Source: Bradyrhizobiaceae bacterium PARB1
Lineage (GTDB): Bacteria > Pseudomonadota > Alphaproteobacteria > Rhizobiales > Xanthobacteraceae
DNA length: 64,000 nucleotides
Assembly (NCBI GenBank): GCA_002256345.1
Contig: NKIY01000001.1
Coordinates: 884,194-948,193 of the forward strand
Direction: 5' to 3'
Below are positions 25,234-32,409 of this stretch, piece by piece; the first letter of the stretch is position 1; each line of letters starts with the position of its first letter. Under the pieces are notes generated by a model. The model was not told where the DNA came from. It saw only the letters and a program-made list of their open reading frames with translations, and made no database searches. The position numbers were made by a program, and so were the translations under genes.

Positions 25234-26764
25234 CTTCTGGCGGATTGTGTTGAAAAACTCCCCTGTTGAAGCGGGGCGCCATCGCTGATTCAATCCCGCT
25301 ATCGGCGGAGGCTGAATCGATGATGGGTCCACAGCAGACTGATCAGGCGGCTCTGTTCTACGAATTCTCGCTGGAGCGACACGTACCAGCCGCCCATATG
25401 CTGCGGAACATCGACCGGTTCGTCGATCTGTCTGTCGTTCGGAGCGAGTTGGCGCCCTTCTACAGTTCGATCGGACGGCCATCGATTGATCCTGAGCTGC
25501 TCGTCCGGATGCTGCTGGTTGGCTACTGTTGCGGCATCCGGTCGGAGCGCCGGTTGTGCGAGGAGGTTCACCTGAACCTCGCTTATCGCTGGTTTTGCCG
25601 TCTTGGCCTCGACGGTGAGGTGCCGGATCATTCCACCTTCTCAAAGAACAGACATGGTCGCTTCCGTGATTGCAATCTCCTGCGCAAGCTGTTCGAGACA
25701 GTAGTGCGACGCTGCATGGCAGAGGGGCTGGTCGATGGAACGGCCTTCGCCGTCGATGCCAGCCTGATCGCTGCCGACGCCAACAAGCAGCGCTCCGCTG
25801 TGGGGACTGAGGACCATGACTGGGACGCGCTTGCCCGGGCGCGGCGGTCCGTCCGCGAGTACCTCGACACACTGGACGAAGCGGCCTGGGGTGCAGCGAG
25901 CGAGACGGTGCCGAAGTTTGTCTCTCGATCCGATCCGGCCGCGCAATGGACCGGGGCTCACAAAGGCCACGCCTTTTTTGCCTACGCCGACAACTACCTG
26001 ATCGATCTGAAGGCTGCGGTGATCGTCGATGTCGAGGCGACACGCGCCATTCGACCGGCCGAGGTCGGTGCTGCACGCACGATGATCGCGCGTACAAAGG
26101 ATCGCTTCGGCATCCATCCCGAGCGCCTAGCTGCCGACAGCGCTTACGGATCAGCCGACATGCTGGCCTGGTTGGTGGACCAGCGTAAAATTGAGCCGCA
26201 CATACCCGTGTTCGACAAATCGGCTCGCGAGGATGGGACGTTTGCCCGCGATGAATTCACCTACGATCGGGAGGCTGACATCTATCGCTGCCCGGCGGGC
26301 AAGCTGCTGACTTCAACTGGAACACTGGTGAATGACGGAGCGACGCTTCACTATCGCGCCAGCAAGCGGGACTGCGACATCTGCGAACTCAAGCCACGGT
26401 GTTGTCCGAAGATGCCAGCTCGCAAGGTACCACGCTCGATCTACGAGAGCGCTCGCGATGTGGCGCGCGGGATCGCCAGAACGGAAGCCTACGTAACCTC
26501 GCGACGTGAACGCAAAAAGATCGAAATGTTGTTCGCTCATCTAAAGCGTATCCTGCGCCTCGACCGGCTTCGTCTGAGAGGTCCTTGCGGTGCTCGCGAC
26601 GAGTTCCTGCTCGCTGCCACCGCTAAGAACCTTCGAAGCTGGCAAAATTGATCCCGACACCGGCTCCGATGCCCATCTGAACTGGGACAGACACTTGCAC
26701 GCCGCTCCTCTGCGCACTGGCCGATAGCCAACTAGCTGACTTGTTCAACACAATCGGCGCTAAG
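25234..26764 (+). mobile_element. IS1182-family insertion sequence, copy 2
   Basis: 1531 bases, same orientation as copy 1. Left end CTTCTGGCGGATTGTGTTGA at 25234; right end, reversed, CTTAGCGCCGATTGTGTTGA at 26764. Together with copy 1 it brackets the oxidase and formate genes. No target duplication is seen. The left flank (25054-25230) is an open frame of unclear nature that the insertion may have interrupted. Confidence 0.8.
25266..26651 (+). CDS. IS1182-family transposase, nearly complete
   Basis: A 461-residue DDE transposase. It has the N-terminal DUF772-like domain (GRPSIDPELLVRMLLVGYCC, EVHLNLAYRWFCRLGLDGEV), first Asp in GTAFAVDASLIAADANKQRS, second in AADSAYGSADMLAWL, zinc-binding CDICELKPRCCP and final Glu in RKKIEMLFAHLKRIL. 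All catalytic residues are in frame. Only the last residues differ: one base is missing (CTTCGAAGC instead of CTTCGAAAGC), so the protein ends NLRSWQN rather than NLRKLAKLIP. It could still be active. The first codon annotated is TTG; an ATG pair lies 54 bases further on. Confidence 0.85.
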   Translation: MKRGAIADSIPLSAEAESMMGPQQTDQAALFYEFSLERHVPAAHMLRNIDRFVDLSVVRSELAPFYSSIGRPSIDPELLVRMLLVGYCCGIRSERRLCEEVHLNLAYRWFCRLGLDGEVPDHSTFSKNRHGRFRDCNLLRKLFETVVRRCMAEGLVDGTAFAVDASLIAADANKQRSAVGTEDHDWDALARARRSVREYLDTLDEAAWGAASETVPKFVSRSDPAAQWTGAHKGHAFFAYADNYLIDLKAAVIVDVEATRAIRPAEVGAARTMIARTKDRFGIHPERLAADSAYGSADMLAWLVDQRKIEPHIPVFDKSAREDGTFARDEFTYDREADIYRCPAGKLLTSTGTLVNDGATLHYRASKRDCDICELKPRCCPKMPARKVPRSIYESARDVARGIARTEAYVTSRRERKKIEMLFAHLKRILRLDRLRLRGPCGARDEFLLAATAKNLRSWQN

Positions 26765-26844
26765 CAGTCATTCAGCCGGAGGTTCTAGTCTTCACAAGCT
26801 CGCTGGGAGCGACGCGGTGGGAAGGGTGGAGTGAGGCCAGCTCT

Positions 26845-26952
26845 ATGCCCGCTTGGAATAAGGGTCAAATTACTGGCCAAAAACTGCCCCTCAAACCGAG
26901 GGAAGTCTGGGGGATGATAAGGGCGAGATTGGAAGCCGCCTCAAACTCGCGA
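26845..26952 (+). pseudogene. N-terminal remnant of a small tyrosine recombinase
   Basis: The frame begins PAWNKGQITGQKLPLKPREV then WGMIRARLEAA. This strongly resembles the start of short integrases that open with W-N-K-G-x-x-x-G-Q-K-x-P-L-K-x-x-x-V-W-x-I-R. The following residues up to 27177 show no recombinase features: the catalytic Arg, His and Tyr are absent. It is taken as a remnant, about 80 bases right of IS copy 2. Confidence 0.45.
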
Positions 26953-27349
26953 GAGCATGAACACACAGAGCCTTCGACTCAACCGATGAAACATCGTGAG
27001 ATAAGCGGCGAGGACATTCCGCTCCGGCAGGAAGTGAGTTCGTCGTTAACCATCCAGCCAGGCGAACTCTCTGCATCCAGTTCGGCTGTCAGAATGAATG
27101 TAGGGGCGGTGCTGTCGGTCATCGCTAGACCGGCAATTGGCCAACCTGTCGGCGGATCTGGTTCTGCGTCGAGATAGTTAGCTGCATCGTAAATGCAGTA
27201 GAGTGTGATTCTTTAAATGGCACCGTTATGTCGCAAAAATCGAGATCGGTTAAATTGAGAATGAATAATCGCCGATCGTTGACGTTCAAATCGACAGAGC
27301 GTCGCGCGGACATGCGCGGCGCTCCTACTATGACTGAAGTCTGCCCAGT
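26953..27349. other. About 400 bases with no recognised gene
   Basis: Only short frames without homology, among them a 62-codon minus frame at 27125-27313 (SARRSVDLNVNDRRLFILNL) which lacks family support. AT content is higher than around. Likely debris between the IS and the replication block. Confidence 0.45.
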
Positions 27350-27640
27350 TCAGATCGGCCAAAACTCCATCTGACGCGGGTCGATCTGTGAATCGTGTTT
27401 CTTAGTACGCGTCCGCTGCTTCTTCTGATTTTTGTGCCATTCATTCCAACGGTCCAGCAACTGCGTAGGAACGACGTACCTTGATGTCCCATGGCCATTT
27501 CTGCTGGCGTCCCGGATCAGGGCTAATTCTTTCAGCAAAGTAATTGCCTCCATTGATGTCGGCGTGCGGCCGCGAACGATTCGATCAAATGCTTTGCGCG
27601 CCGCGGTAGGCAGTCCAGTGCAGGGGTGCTGCGTACTCAT
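27350..27640 (-). CDS. 96-residue basic hypothetical protein
   Basis: Starts STQHPCTGLPTAARKAFDRI, then GRTPTSMEAITLLKELALIR, DASRNGHGTSRYVVPTQLLD and a Lys/Arg tail. The start at 27640 follows GGAGTTGAGT; more upstream starts add low-quality residues. The basic C-terminus suggests nucleic acid binding. Nothing known. Confidence 0.5.
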   Translation of the reverse strand: MSTQHPCTGLPTAARKAFDRIVRGRTPTSMEAITLLKELALIRDASRNGHGTSRYVVPTQLLDRWNEWHKNQKKQRTRTKKHDSQIDPRQMEFWPI

Positions 27641-27894
27641 ACTCAACTCCAAAAAATGAGGGTAATCATTGTCTTGGTGAGTGCTCAACTTGTATCTAGG
27701 CATGGTGATAGACAAGCGCGTCGTGAAGGTTCTTGCGATCGAAACTGTGGAGACCAACTAAGAATCTTCGCGATGAGCAGTTAACTGTCGTTAGCTGCCC
27801 ATTAGTACGTAGGAACATGCCGGCGATCTGCTTTGGTTGGACGAGCGACAGTCAACTCCGGCGTTCGCCCTAGAAAATCAGACGCAGCAAAGTT

Positions 27895-28200
27895 TCAGTT
27901 GTAGCTCAACTGTGCTTGTGGAAATGCCGAAAATCTTCTGTCCACCCTCGGCTTCCGGAGCGACGGTCGGACGAACCGGTTGATCACGTCATGGACGGGC
28001 GCTTCGCGGTACGCCGGGTTCGCGGCCACGTTCGACGCGGCCCTGTTGATCAGTTCGGCCGGATCGACACTGGTTTCCCCGGCTTCACGTGCCTCAAGCA
28101 GCGCCGCCATGCAGGCGTTCGCTGCGACGTAGGTCGGAGGCTCGCCGGCCGCCTTCAGCCTTGCCCGGTAGTCGTGATCTCGATTGCGTTTCTCGCTCAT
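27895..28200 (-). CDS. 101-residue hypothetical protein of the mobile block
   Basis: Sequence SEKRNRDHDYRARLKAAGEP, TYVAANACMAALLEAREAGE and AELINRAASNVAANPAY. Helical, without known domain. It is downstream of the replication protein and the 28246 gene on the same strand, so it may be the last gene of that operon. Confidence 0.55.
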   Translation of the reverse strand: MSEKRNRDHDYRARLKAAGEPPTYVAANACMAALLEAREAGETSVDPAELINRAASNVAANPAYREAPVHDVINRFVRPSLRKPRVDRRFSAFPQAQLSYN

Positions 28201-28245
28201 GACCGGCAGCGTCGCAGGCGACGCGGCAGGAAACTGTCCGCTCGC

Positions 28246-28674
28246 CTACGGTCCGGACGGCGGGAAAAAGACTCCGCGGTCGCGCAGCAGGCCGTCCCGT
28301 CGGCGCTTCAGGACGTAGTCGATCTGCTTCCGGTCGTAGCCGGCCGTCATCAGTTCCGAGAACACCGTCCGGACCAGATCAGCGACTCTCAGCTCGGTCC
28401 GACCGGCCTTATCATCGATGCCGTCCATCAGCAGCAGCGCGTCGAGGACCGCCGATGCGACCACGTCGCCCTGCGGTCGCTTTGCGTCGTCGGCCGACTT
28501 GCGCCAGGCGGCGGTCCGCAGTCTGCCTTTGGCTCGCTTGACCTCAATGGGCTGCACCTGACGGCGGCGGGCGGCACGCGGCGAAGCCGGGCGGTCCGGC
28601 GAGCGGGCGAAATGCTCCGCTCGGACGCGGTCGCAATCGGAGATGAGGTCGGCGGTGGAAGGTTTTTTGATCAT
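28246..28674 (-). CDS. 142-residue basic hypothetical protein
   Basis: Begins IKKPSTADLISDCDRVRAEH, then a basic middle (RAARRRQVQPIEVKRAKGRL) and a C-terminal helical part (AVLDALLLMDGIDDKAGRTE, LVRTVFSELMTAGYDRKQID). The tail resembles a small DNA-contacting fold, but no family is certain. It directly follows the replication protein and may assist it. An upstream start at 28758 is possible. Confidence 0.55.
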   Translation of the reverse strand: MIKKPSTADLISDCDRVRAEHFARSPDRPASPRAARRRQVQPIEVKRAKGRLRTAAWRKSADDAKRPQGDVVASAVLDALLLMDGIDDKAGRTELRVADLVRTVFSELMTAGYDRKQIDYVLKRRRDGLLRDRGVFFPPSGP

Positions 28675-28805
28675 GGCCGGAATCTTAAGGGCGGCCGCTG
28701 CAAGTCGGAAGGGAAGAAGAAGGTCAGTCGCGATGACCGGATCGGGAGGCAGGACCATCGATAGTGATGCTGTCCACCGGGCGGGCCTGCGAAGCCGCCC
28801 GTAGC

Positions 28806-31238
28806 TCAGCGCAGCGTCAGCCGGTCCGGATGGAGATGAGATGCGCGCAGCGCGCCGACGGCCGCCCAGAGCTGTTGCGACAGGGGATGGCGCGATCGGG
28901 CAATGATCGGACGTGGATCGTCGTTACCGGGACCGGAGGACCGTTCGGATGGGTTGTCGGCAGGCAGGTTCGAGGTGTTGACCGGATCGATGATCGTCTC
29001 GACCGGCTGGATGGTGGGCTGGTCGGATATCAGATCAGTGGTTCTGACCGGCATAGTGGTAAGGGAAGTGTCCTGCTTTTTATCATGGGCAGTATCGTGG
29101 ACAACGGCCGGGACCGGCATTGGAACGGCGTAGATCATGCGGTTGCGCGCACGTTTTGCAGCGTTCTCGGCTTCCTTGTAGGCCAGCAGGCGCGCGGCTT
29201 CCTCGCGTTCAATCCGTTCCATGATCGAGGGGACGTGTCCGACGGCCGCATCGTAGCGCTGATACGCGTACGACCGGCTCACCACCTTCGTCGCGATCAG
29301 ACGCTTGACGACCGCCGCCTTGTTCGTGAGCCCGAGCATGTTCGCTTGCGCGATCGCTTCGGCGATGCGCGGGAGGCTGGTCTCGCGACGGATGCGCCCG
29401 GTCTCGGTCCCGCCGACGCTCTTCGCCGTCCTCTCGGCCGTCACCGGGTCCGATAGGCGGCGGCCGGCGAAAAACGGGTCACGGGCGACGACCGCTTTGC
29501 AGTCGCGACCGCGGCGTTTTCTGAGAGCGAGGCCGTTCTCGTCCAACTTCCAGACGCGACGGGTGAGGCGACAGCGCAGGCGGAGCATGCGGTCGAAGCC
29601 GGTGCCACCGCCAGTGACGCGCATCGCCTCGTCCCGGATCTGCGTAGCGAGCCATTCGCCGAACGTGTCGCGGTTCGCCCATGCGGCCAGGAACGCCGGA
29701 TTGCGCGTTCGCTGCGCGTTCTTCATGAAGTCGATGACGACGTTGCCGAGCTCGATCCATGCCCGCTGACTGCCGATCGCGTCCTTGAACCCACGCAACG
29801 CCGAGCGCTCGACCATGGCCTCGGTCTTGGCATTCATGTCTATGAGGGGCTCGACCATCGGGGTGCCGCCGCTATCGAGCACCGCCCGCCCTTGTTCGTC
29901 GCGGACTGGTCGTATTGCGTCGCGCCAGTCAGCCAACGACATCCAGTTGTCGTGGATCGAGAAGGTCGCATAGATGAGGCACAACGGGTTTTTCGTACGC
30001 CCGTGGTGAGCGTAGAGCGGATCGGCGCCGATCTCTCCCAGTCGATCGCAGATGCCGCGCTGAACGCGACGCAGCAAGTAAACGAATTTGGCCTGGGCCT
30101 TCTTGTTACCGGTGCCCTTATCCTCATCGTAGAGGTCATTGAGCACTGCGGCATTCGGCGGCAGCCACCAGATGAGATGCGGTCGGATGAGCACGCCATC
30201 GATGATTTTGCATGTGATCAAGTTCGGCCAAAAGCGGCCGTCGGGGATCAGGCGCGCGATGTGCGCCATCAGGTATCCGATCGATTCCCAACATGAGTCC
30301 AATTCCTGGATGATGTAGCTCACCATCCGGGTGAGGAGCTGAACGTAAGGCTTATCAAGCGTCAGGCACTTCGACAGCCCCTCGTTGACGTAAATTTTGT
30401 CGTCGCCCCCGCGCGCCTTCTTGTCAGTCGCTGCCGGAATGCGACCGAGGGACGCGGCGAATGCCGATCGGAAAGGCGCACCATCCGGCAGAACCTCAGC
30501 CATCGCCGGCATGCGATGACCACCAAGCACACCGCCGTCGGTGCGCTGGCCATGCTTCATGCGATCGGCGATGGCATGACTGATCCGGCGATTTTTCGCG
30601 ATCGAGCGCTCTTTCGTTTCCTGTGCGTCGGCGCGCTTCTCCGCTTCCAGCTTCAGCGCCTTCTCGCGTTCCCAGTCCGACAGCCCAGGGGCTTCGCTCG
30701 GCAGCGGCGCTTCGATCTTCTTCTGCTTTCGCTTTTTCGGATTGTTCGCAGGCGCTGCCTCGCGCTCGGCCTTGCGCTCCAGCTTGCGGCGTTCGCGACG
30801 AATCTTCGCGAACCGCTTTTCCGAGCGGGCCTCATCGGCGGCAGTCCAGAAGCCTTGGCAGCCCTGCGGCAGCGCGCCGGCCTCGACGGGATTCAGGATC
30901 GGGATGGTTACATCGCGCGGGTTGAACCTGAAAACACCGGTCGTGTAGCGAGAGCGGTCCTCGGGCGGCGCGGCGACGTGATGCGGCACAGTAGCGAGAT
31001 CGTCGACCATGGAAGGCGGCAGCGCGCGGCCCACAAGACCGCAGCAGCCCGCGGCTTTGAACCGGAGTGCGAGGCGTCCCTCAGGCGAGCCCTCTGGCAT
31101 CGCCGCAGCGATCTGATCCCACTTATGCGTCAGCAACGCGCCGGGAGGCACGTTTGCAAAGGCAGCGTCGACGGTCGACTGGAGCACGGTCGGATGAATC
31201 CTTGGCCAAGGCAGCCAGTCAGCGTCATGGCCCAGCAT
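28806..31238 (-). CDS. Putative replication protein with replicase/primase-like domain
   Basis: An 810-residue protein. N-terminus DWLPWPRIHPTVLQSTVDAA, then a long Lys/Arg/Glu linker (about 155-245: RRERRKLERKAEREAA, PKKRKQKKIE). The middle (about 300-420) contains RPHLIWWLPPNAAV (about residue 350) followed by YLLRRVQRGICDRLGEIGAD and PLYAHHGRTKNPL (about 400). The order H-L-x-W ... L-x-x-x-x-G-A-D-P-x-Y-x-x-x-x-x-K-N-P fits the replicase/primase domain of plasmid replication initiators. Further on lies a helix-turn-helix-like part (LPRIAEAIAQANMLGLTNKA, VVSRSYAYQRYDA), then a disordered tail. The assignment is from motifs only. It is preceded by a 430-base leader with repeats. Confidence 0.6.
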   Translation of the reverse strand: MLGHDADWLPWPRIHPTVLQSTVDAAFANVPPGALLTHKWDQIAAAMPEGSPEGRLALRFKAAGCCGLVGRALPPSMVDDLATVPHHVAAPPEDRSRYTTGVFRFNPRDVTIPILNPVEAGALPQGCQGFWTAADEARSEKRFAKIRRERRKLERKAEREAAPANNPKKRKQKKIEAPLPSEAPGLSDWEREKALKLEAEKRADAQETKERSIAKNRRISHAIADRMKHGQRTDGGVLGGHRMPAMAEVLPDGAPFRSAFAASLGRIPAATDKKARGGDDKIYVNEGLSKCLTLDKPYVQLLTRMVSYIIQELDSCWESIGYLMAHIARLIPDGRFWPNLITCKIIDGVLIRPHLIWWLPPNAAVLNDLYDEDKGTGNKKAQAKFVYLLRRVQRGICDRLGEIGADPLYAHHGRTKNPLCLIYATFSIHDNWMSLADWRDAIRPVRDEQGRAVLDSGGTPMVEPLIDMNAKTEAMVERSALRGFKDAIGSQRAWIELGNVVIDFMKNAQRTRNPAFLAAWANRDTFGEWLATQIRDEAMRVTGGGTGFDRMLRLRCRLTRRVWKLDENGLALRKRRGRDCKAVVARDPFFAGRRLSDPVTAERTAKSVGGTETGRIRRETSLPRIAEAIAQANMLGLTNKAAVVKRLIATKVVSRSYAYQRYDAAVGHVPSIMERIEREEAARLLAYKEAENAAKRARNRMIYAVPMPVPAVVHDTAHDKKQDTSLTTMPVRTTDLISDQPTIQPVETIIDPVNTSNLPADNPSERSSGPGNDDPRPIIARSRHPLSQQLWAAVGALRASHLHPDRLTLR

Positions 31239-31312
31239 TCGTCAAGCAACCGCGCTGCCTACTAATGATGGCATTTCGCGCGAGCTACATGAGCACGAAA
31301 CCTATCGGCGAC

Positions 31313-31413
31313 GATGCAAGATTCAAATCGTGAACACGTCTCCGAGCCCCTGGGAGTCGATGTGTCTGTCGCCGCCGCGGTCACGACCGTCGCCGATCTG
31401 GATGCAAGATTCA
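31313..31413. repeat. Direct repeat GATGCAAGATTCA, two copies
   Basis: Exact 13-base copies at 31313-31325 and 31401-31413, 88 bases apart. A looser copy (ACAAGATTTGCA) lies near 31498. Could be iterons for the replication protein; two copies only, so weak. Confidence 0.5.
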
Positions 31414-31573
31414 GACTGTTCTCAGATCGGACCGAACTCTACAAAAACCGGACACCGAACGACCTGATAGTCGCAATGTTGCATCGTTGGGATCGTACAA
31501 GATTTGCAAAATGCTGTTATTACTACGCTTTTCGACTCCAGTAATGCAAATATTGCACGATCAAAATTAGGAC

Positions 31574-31612
31574 CGACTACGGGCCTATCGTCCAGGATGT
31601 AGTCGATAGCCC
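31574..31612 (-). promoter_or_regulatory. Crossing inverted repeats, possible H-type pseudoknot in the rep leader
   Basis: CGACTAC (31574-31580) pairs with GTAGTCG (31599-31605). GGGCCTATCG (31581-31590) pairs with CGATAGCCC (31604-31612) with one bulged C. The order is A, B, A', B', so the two stems cross, with an 8-base linker. The transcript of the replication gene would contain it about 340 bases before the start codon. Confidence 0.4.
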
Positions 31613-31665
31613 TACAACCTACTCCGGAAACCTGGAAAATATTTTTGGGTTTTCCCCGTAGTTCG

Positions 31666-32100
31666 TCAGCGACCTTTCTTCGGACGCGTCGGAGGGACAC
31701 GACCCTTTGCGGCAGCTCGCAGTCCCGCGAGACCGCCCTTAGGCGGGTCTTCCAGCCAGTCGGTCCCGGCGTCCTTGGGCGCTGCCTTCTCAGGGGGGCG
31801 TATCTCCGCATCGACCTTCTTTCGCCCGATGCTGTCCAGTTGCGCGTCTTCTTTGATGTTTAGGAACAGCAACAAAATTTGCTCCACGTAGAGACTGCGC
31901 GTCATGCGCGCCGCTGCGGCGCATTCGGTAAGGACCTCAAGCAGATCCGGATGCACGCGCAGCACCAGCCGCTCGGACCTGATGTCGAGCGGGTCTCCCG
32001 GTGGGCGGCCGGTCGCGACAAATCCTTTCTGAGCTCGCCGAGGCATCTCAGCCCCCTTGACAGCTTTCGCAGGCTTCCTCGCTCTCGAATCTTTAACCAT
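31666..32100 (-). CDS. Ribbon-helix-helix-like DNA-binding protein
   Basis: A 144-residue basic protein. N-terminal Lys/Arg-rich tail (KDSRARKPAKAVKGAE, PRRAQKG), then a strand-helix-helix core DIRSERLVLRVHPDLLEVLT, ECAAAARMTRSLYVEQILLL, and a flexible Pro/Lys tail ending TRPKKGR. The core fits CopG/Arc-type RHH proteins, which act as repressors, partition proteins or relaxosome accessory proteins. It is upstream of the replication gene on the same strand and divergent from the AAA+ operon, a good place for a regulator of both. Confidence 0.65.
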   Translation of the reverse strand: MVKDSRARKPAKAVKGAEMPRRAQKGFVATGRPPGDPLDIRSERLVLRVHPDLLEVLTECAAAARMTRSLYVEQILLLFLNIKEDAQLDSIGRKKVDAEIRPPEKAAPKDAGTDWLEDPPKGGLAGLRAAAKGRVPPTRPKKGR

Positions 32101-32187
32101 ACCGTAATCGAATCCTTGATTTGTTACACGTTACGTTGCAACGTAAACATACCGAACCTGTCAACAAATTATCTGAGTCCTTGAGCC

Positions 32188-32409
32188 ATGGCGAGTCCCG
32201 ATCGCGATGAATTGCTGATGCTCGTCCTCGAGGACCGGGCCGAGAGCGCGTCTCCCTGGCGGTCGTTCGCGGAGGCCGCGAACGAGGTCATGCGGTGCGT
32301 GATCCGGAGGCGGAATGTCGATTTGGAAGCGAGCGCGGGCAGCGGTCAGGAGATGGAAAATCATGACGAACAACCGAACGCTGCCCGTCCGGCTACTCGA
32401 ACTCGCTGA
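32188..32409 (+). CDS. 73-residue hypothetical protein, first gene of the AAA+ operon
   Basis: Frame ASPDRDELLMLVLEDRAESA, SPWRSFAEAANEVMRCVIRR and DLEASAGSGQEMENHDEQPN. Its last 47 bases overlap the start of the AAA+ ATPase in another frame, as in tightly coupled operons. Divergent from the RHH gene. No family known. Moderately supported by composition and position. Confidence 0.5.
   Translation: MASPDRDELLMLVLEDRAESASPWRSFAEAANEVMRCVIRRRNVDLEASAGSGQEMENHDEQPNAARPATRTR

Larger units (their letters stand above)
31239..31665. other. Candidate replication origin / long leader of the replication gene
   Basis: 427 bases between the stop of the ribbon-helix-helix gene and the start of the replication gene, both minus strand. 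It is clearly more AT-rich than its surroundings (for example 31490-31580). It holds a 13-base direct repeat and a pair of crossing inverted repeats. No protein gene is supported. Position and structure suggest an origin and/or copy-number control leader; this is inference. Confidence 0.45.

Noticed and set aside
25054-25269. 71-codon plus frame next to IS copy 2
   Set aside because: It runs into the IS end and shows no family sequence; it may be a gene cut by the IS, but support is too weak.
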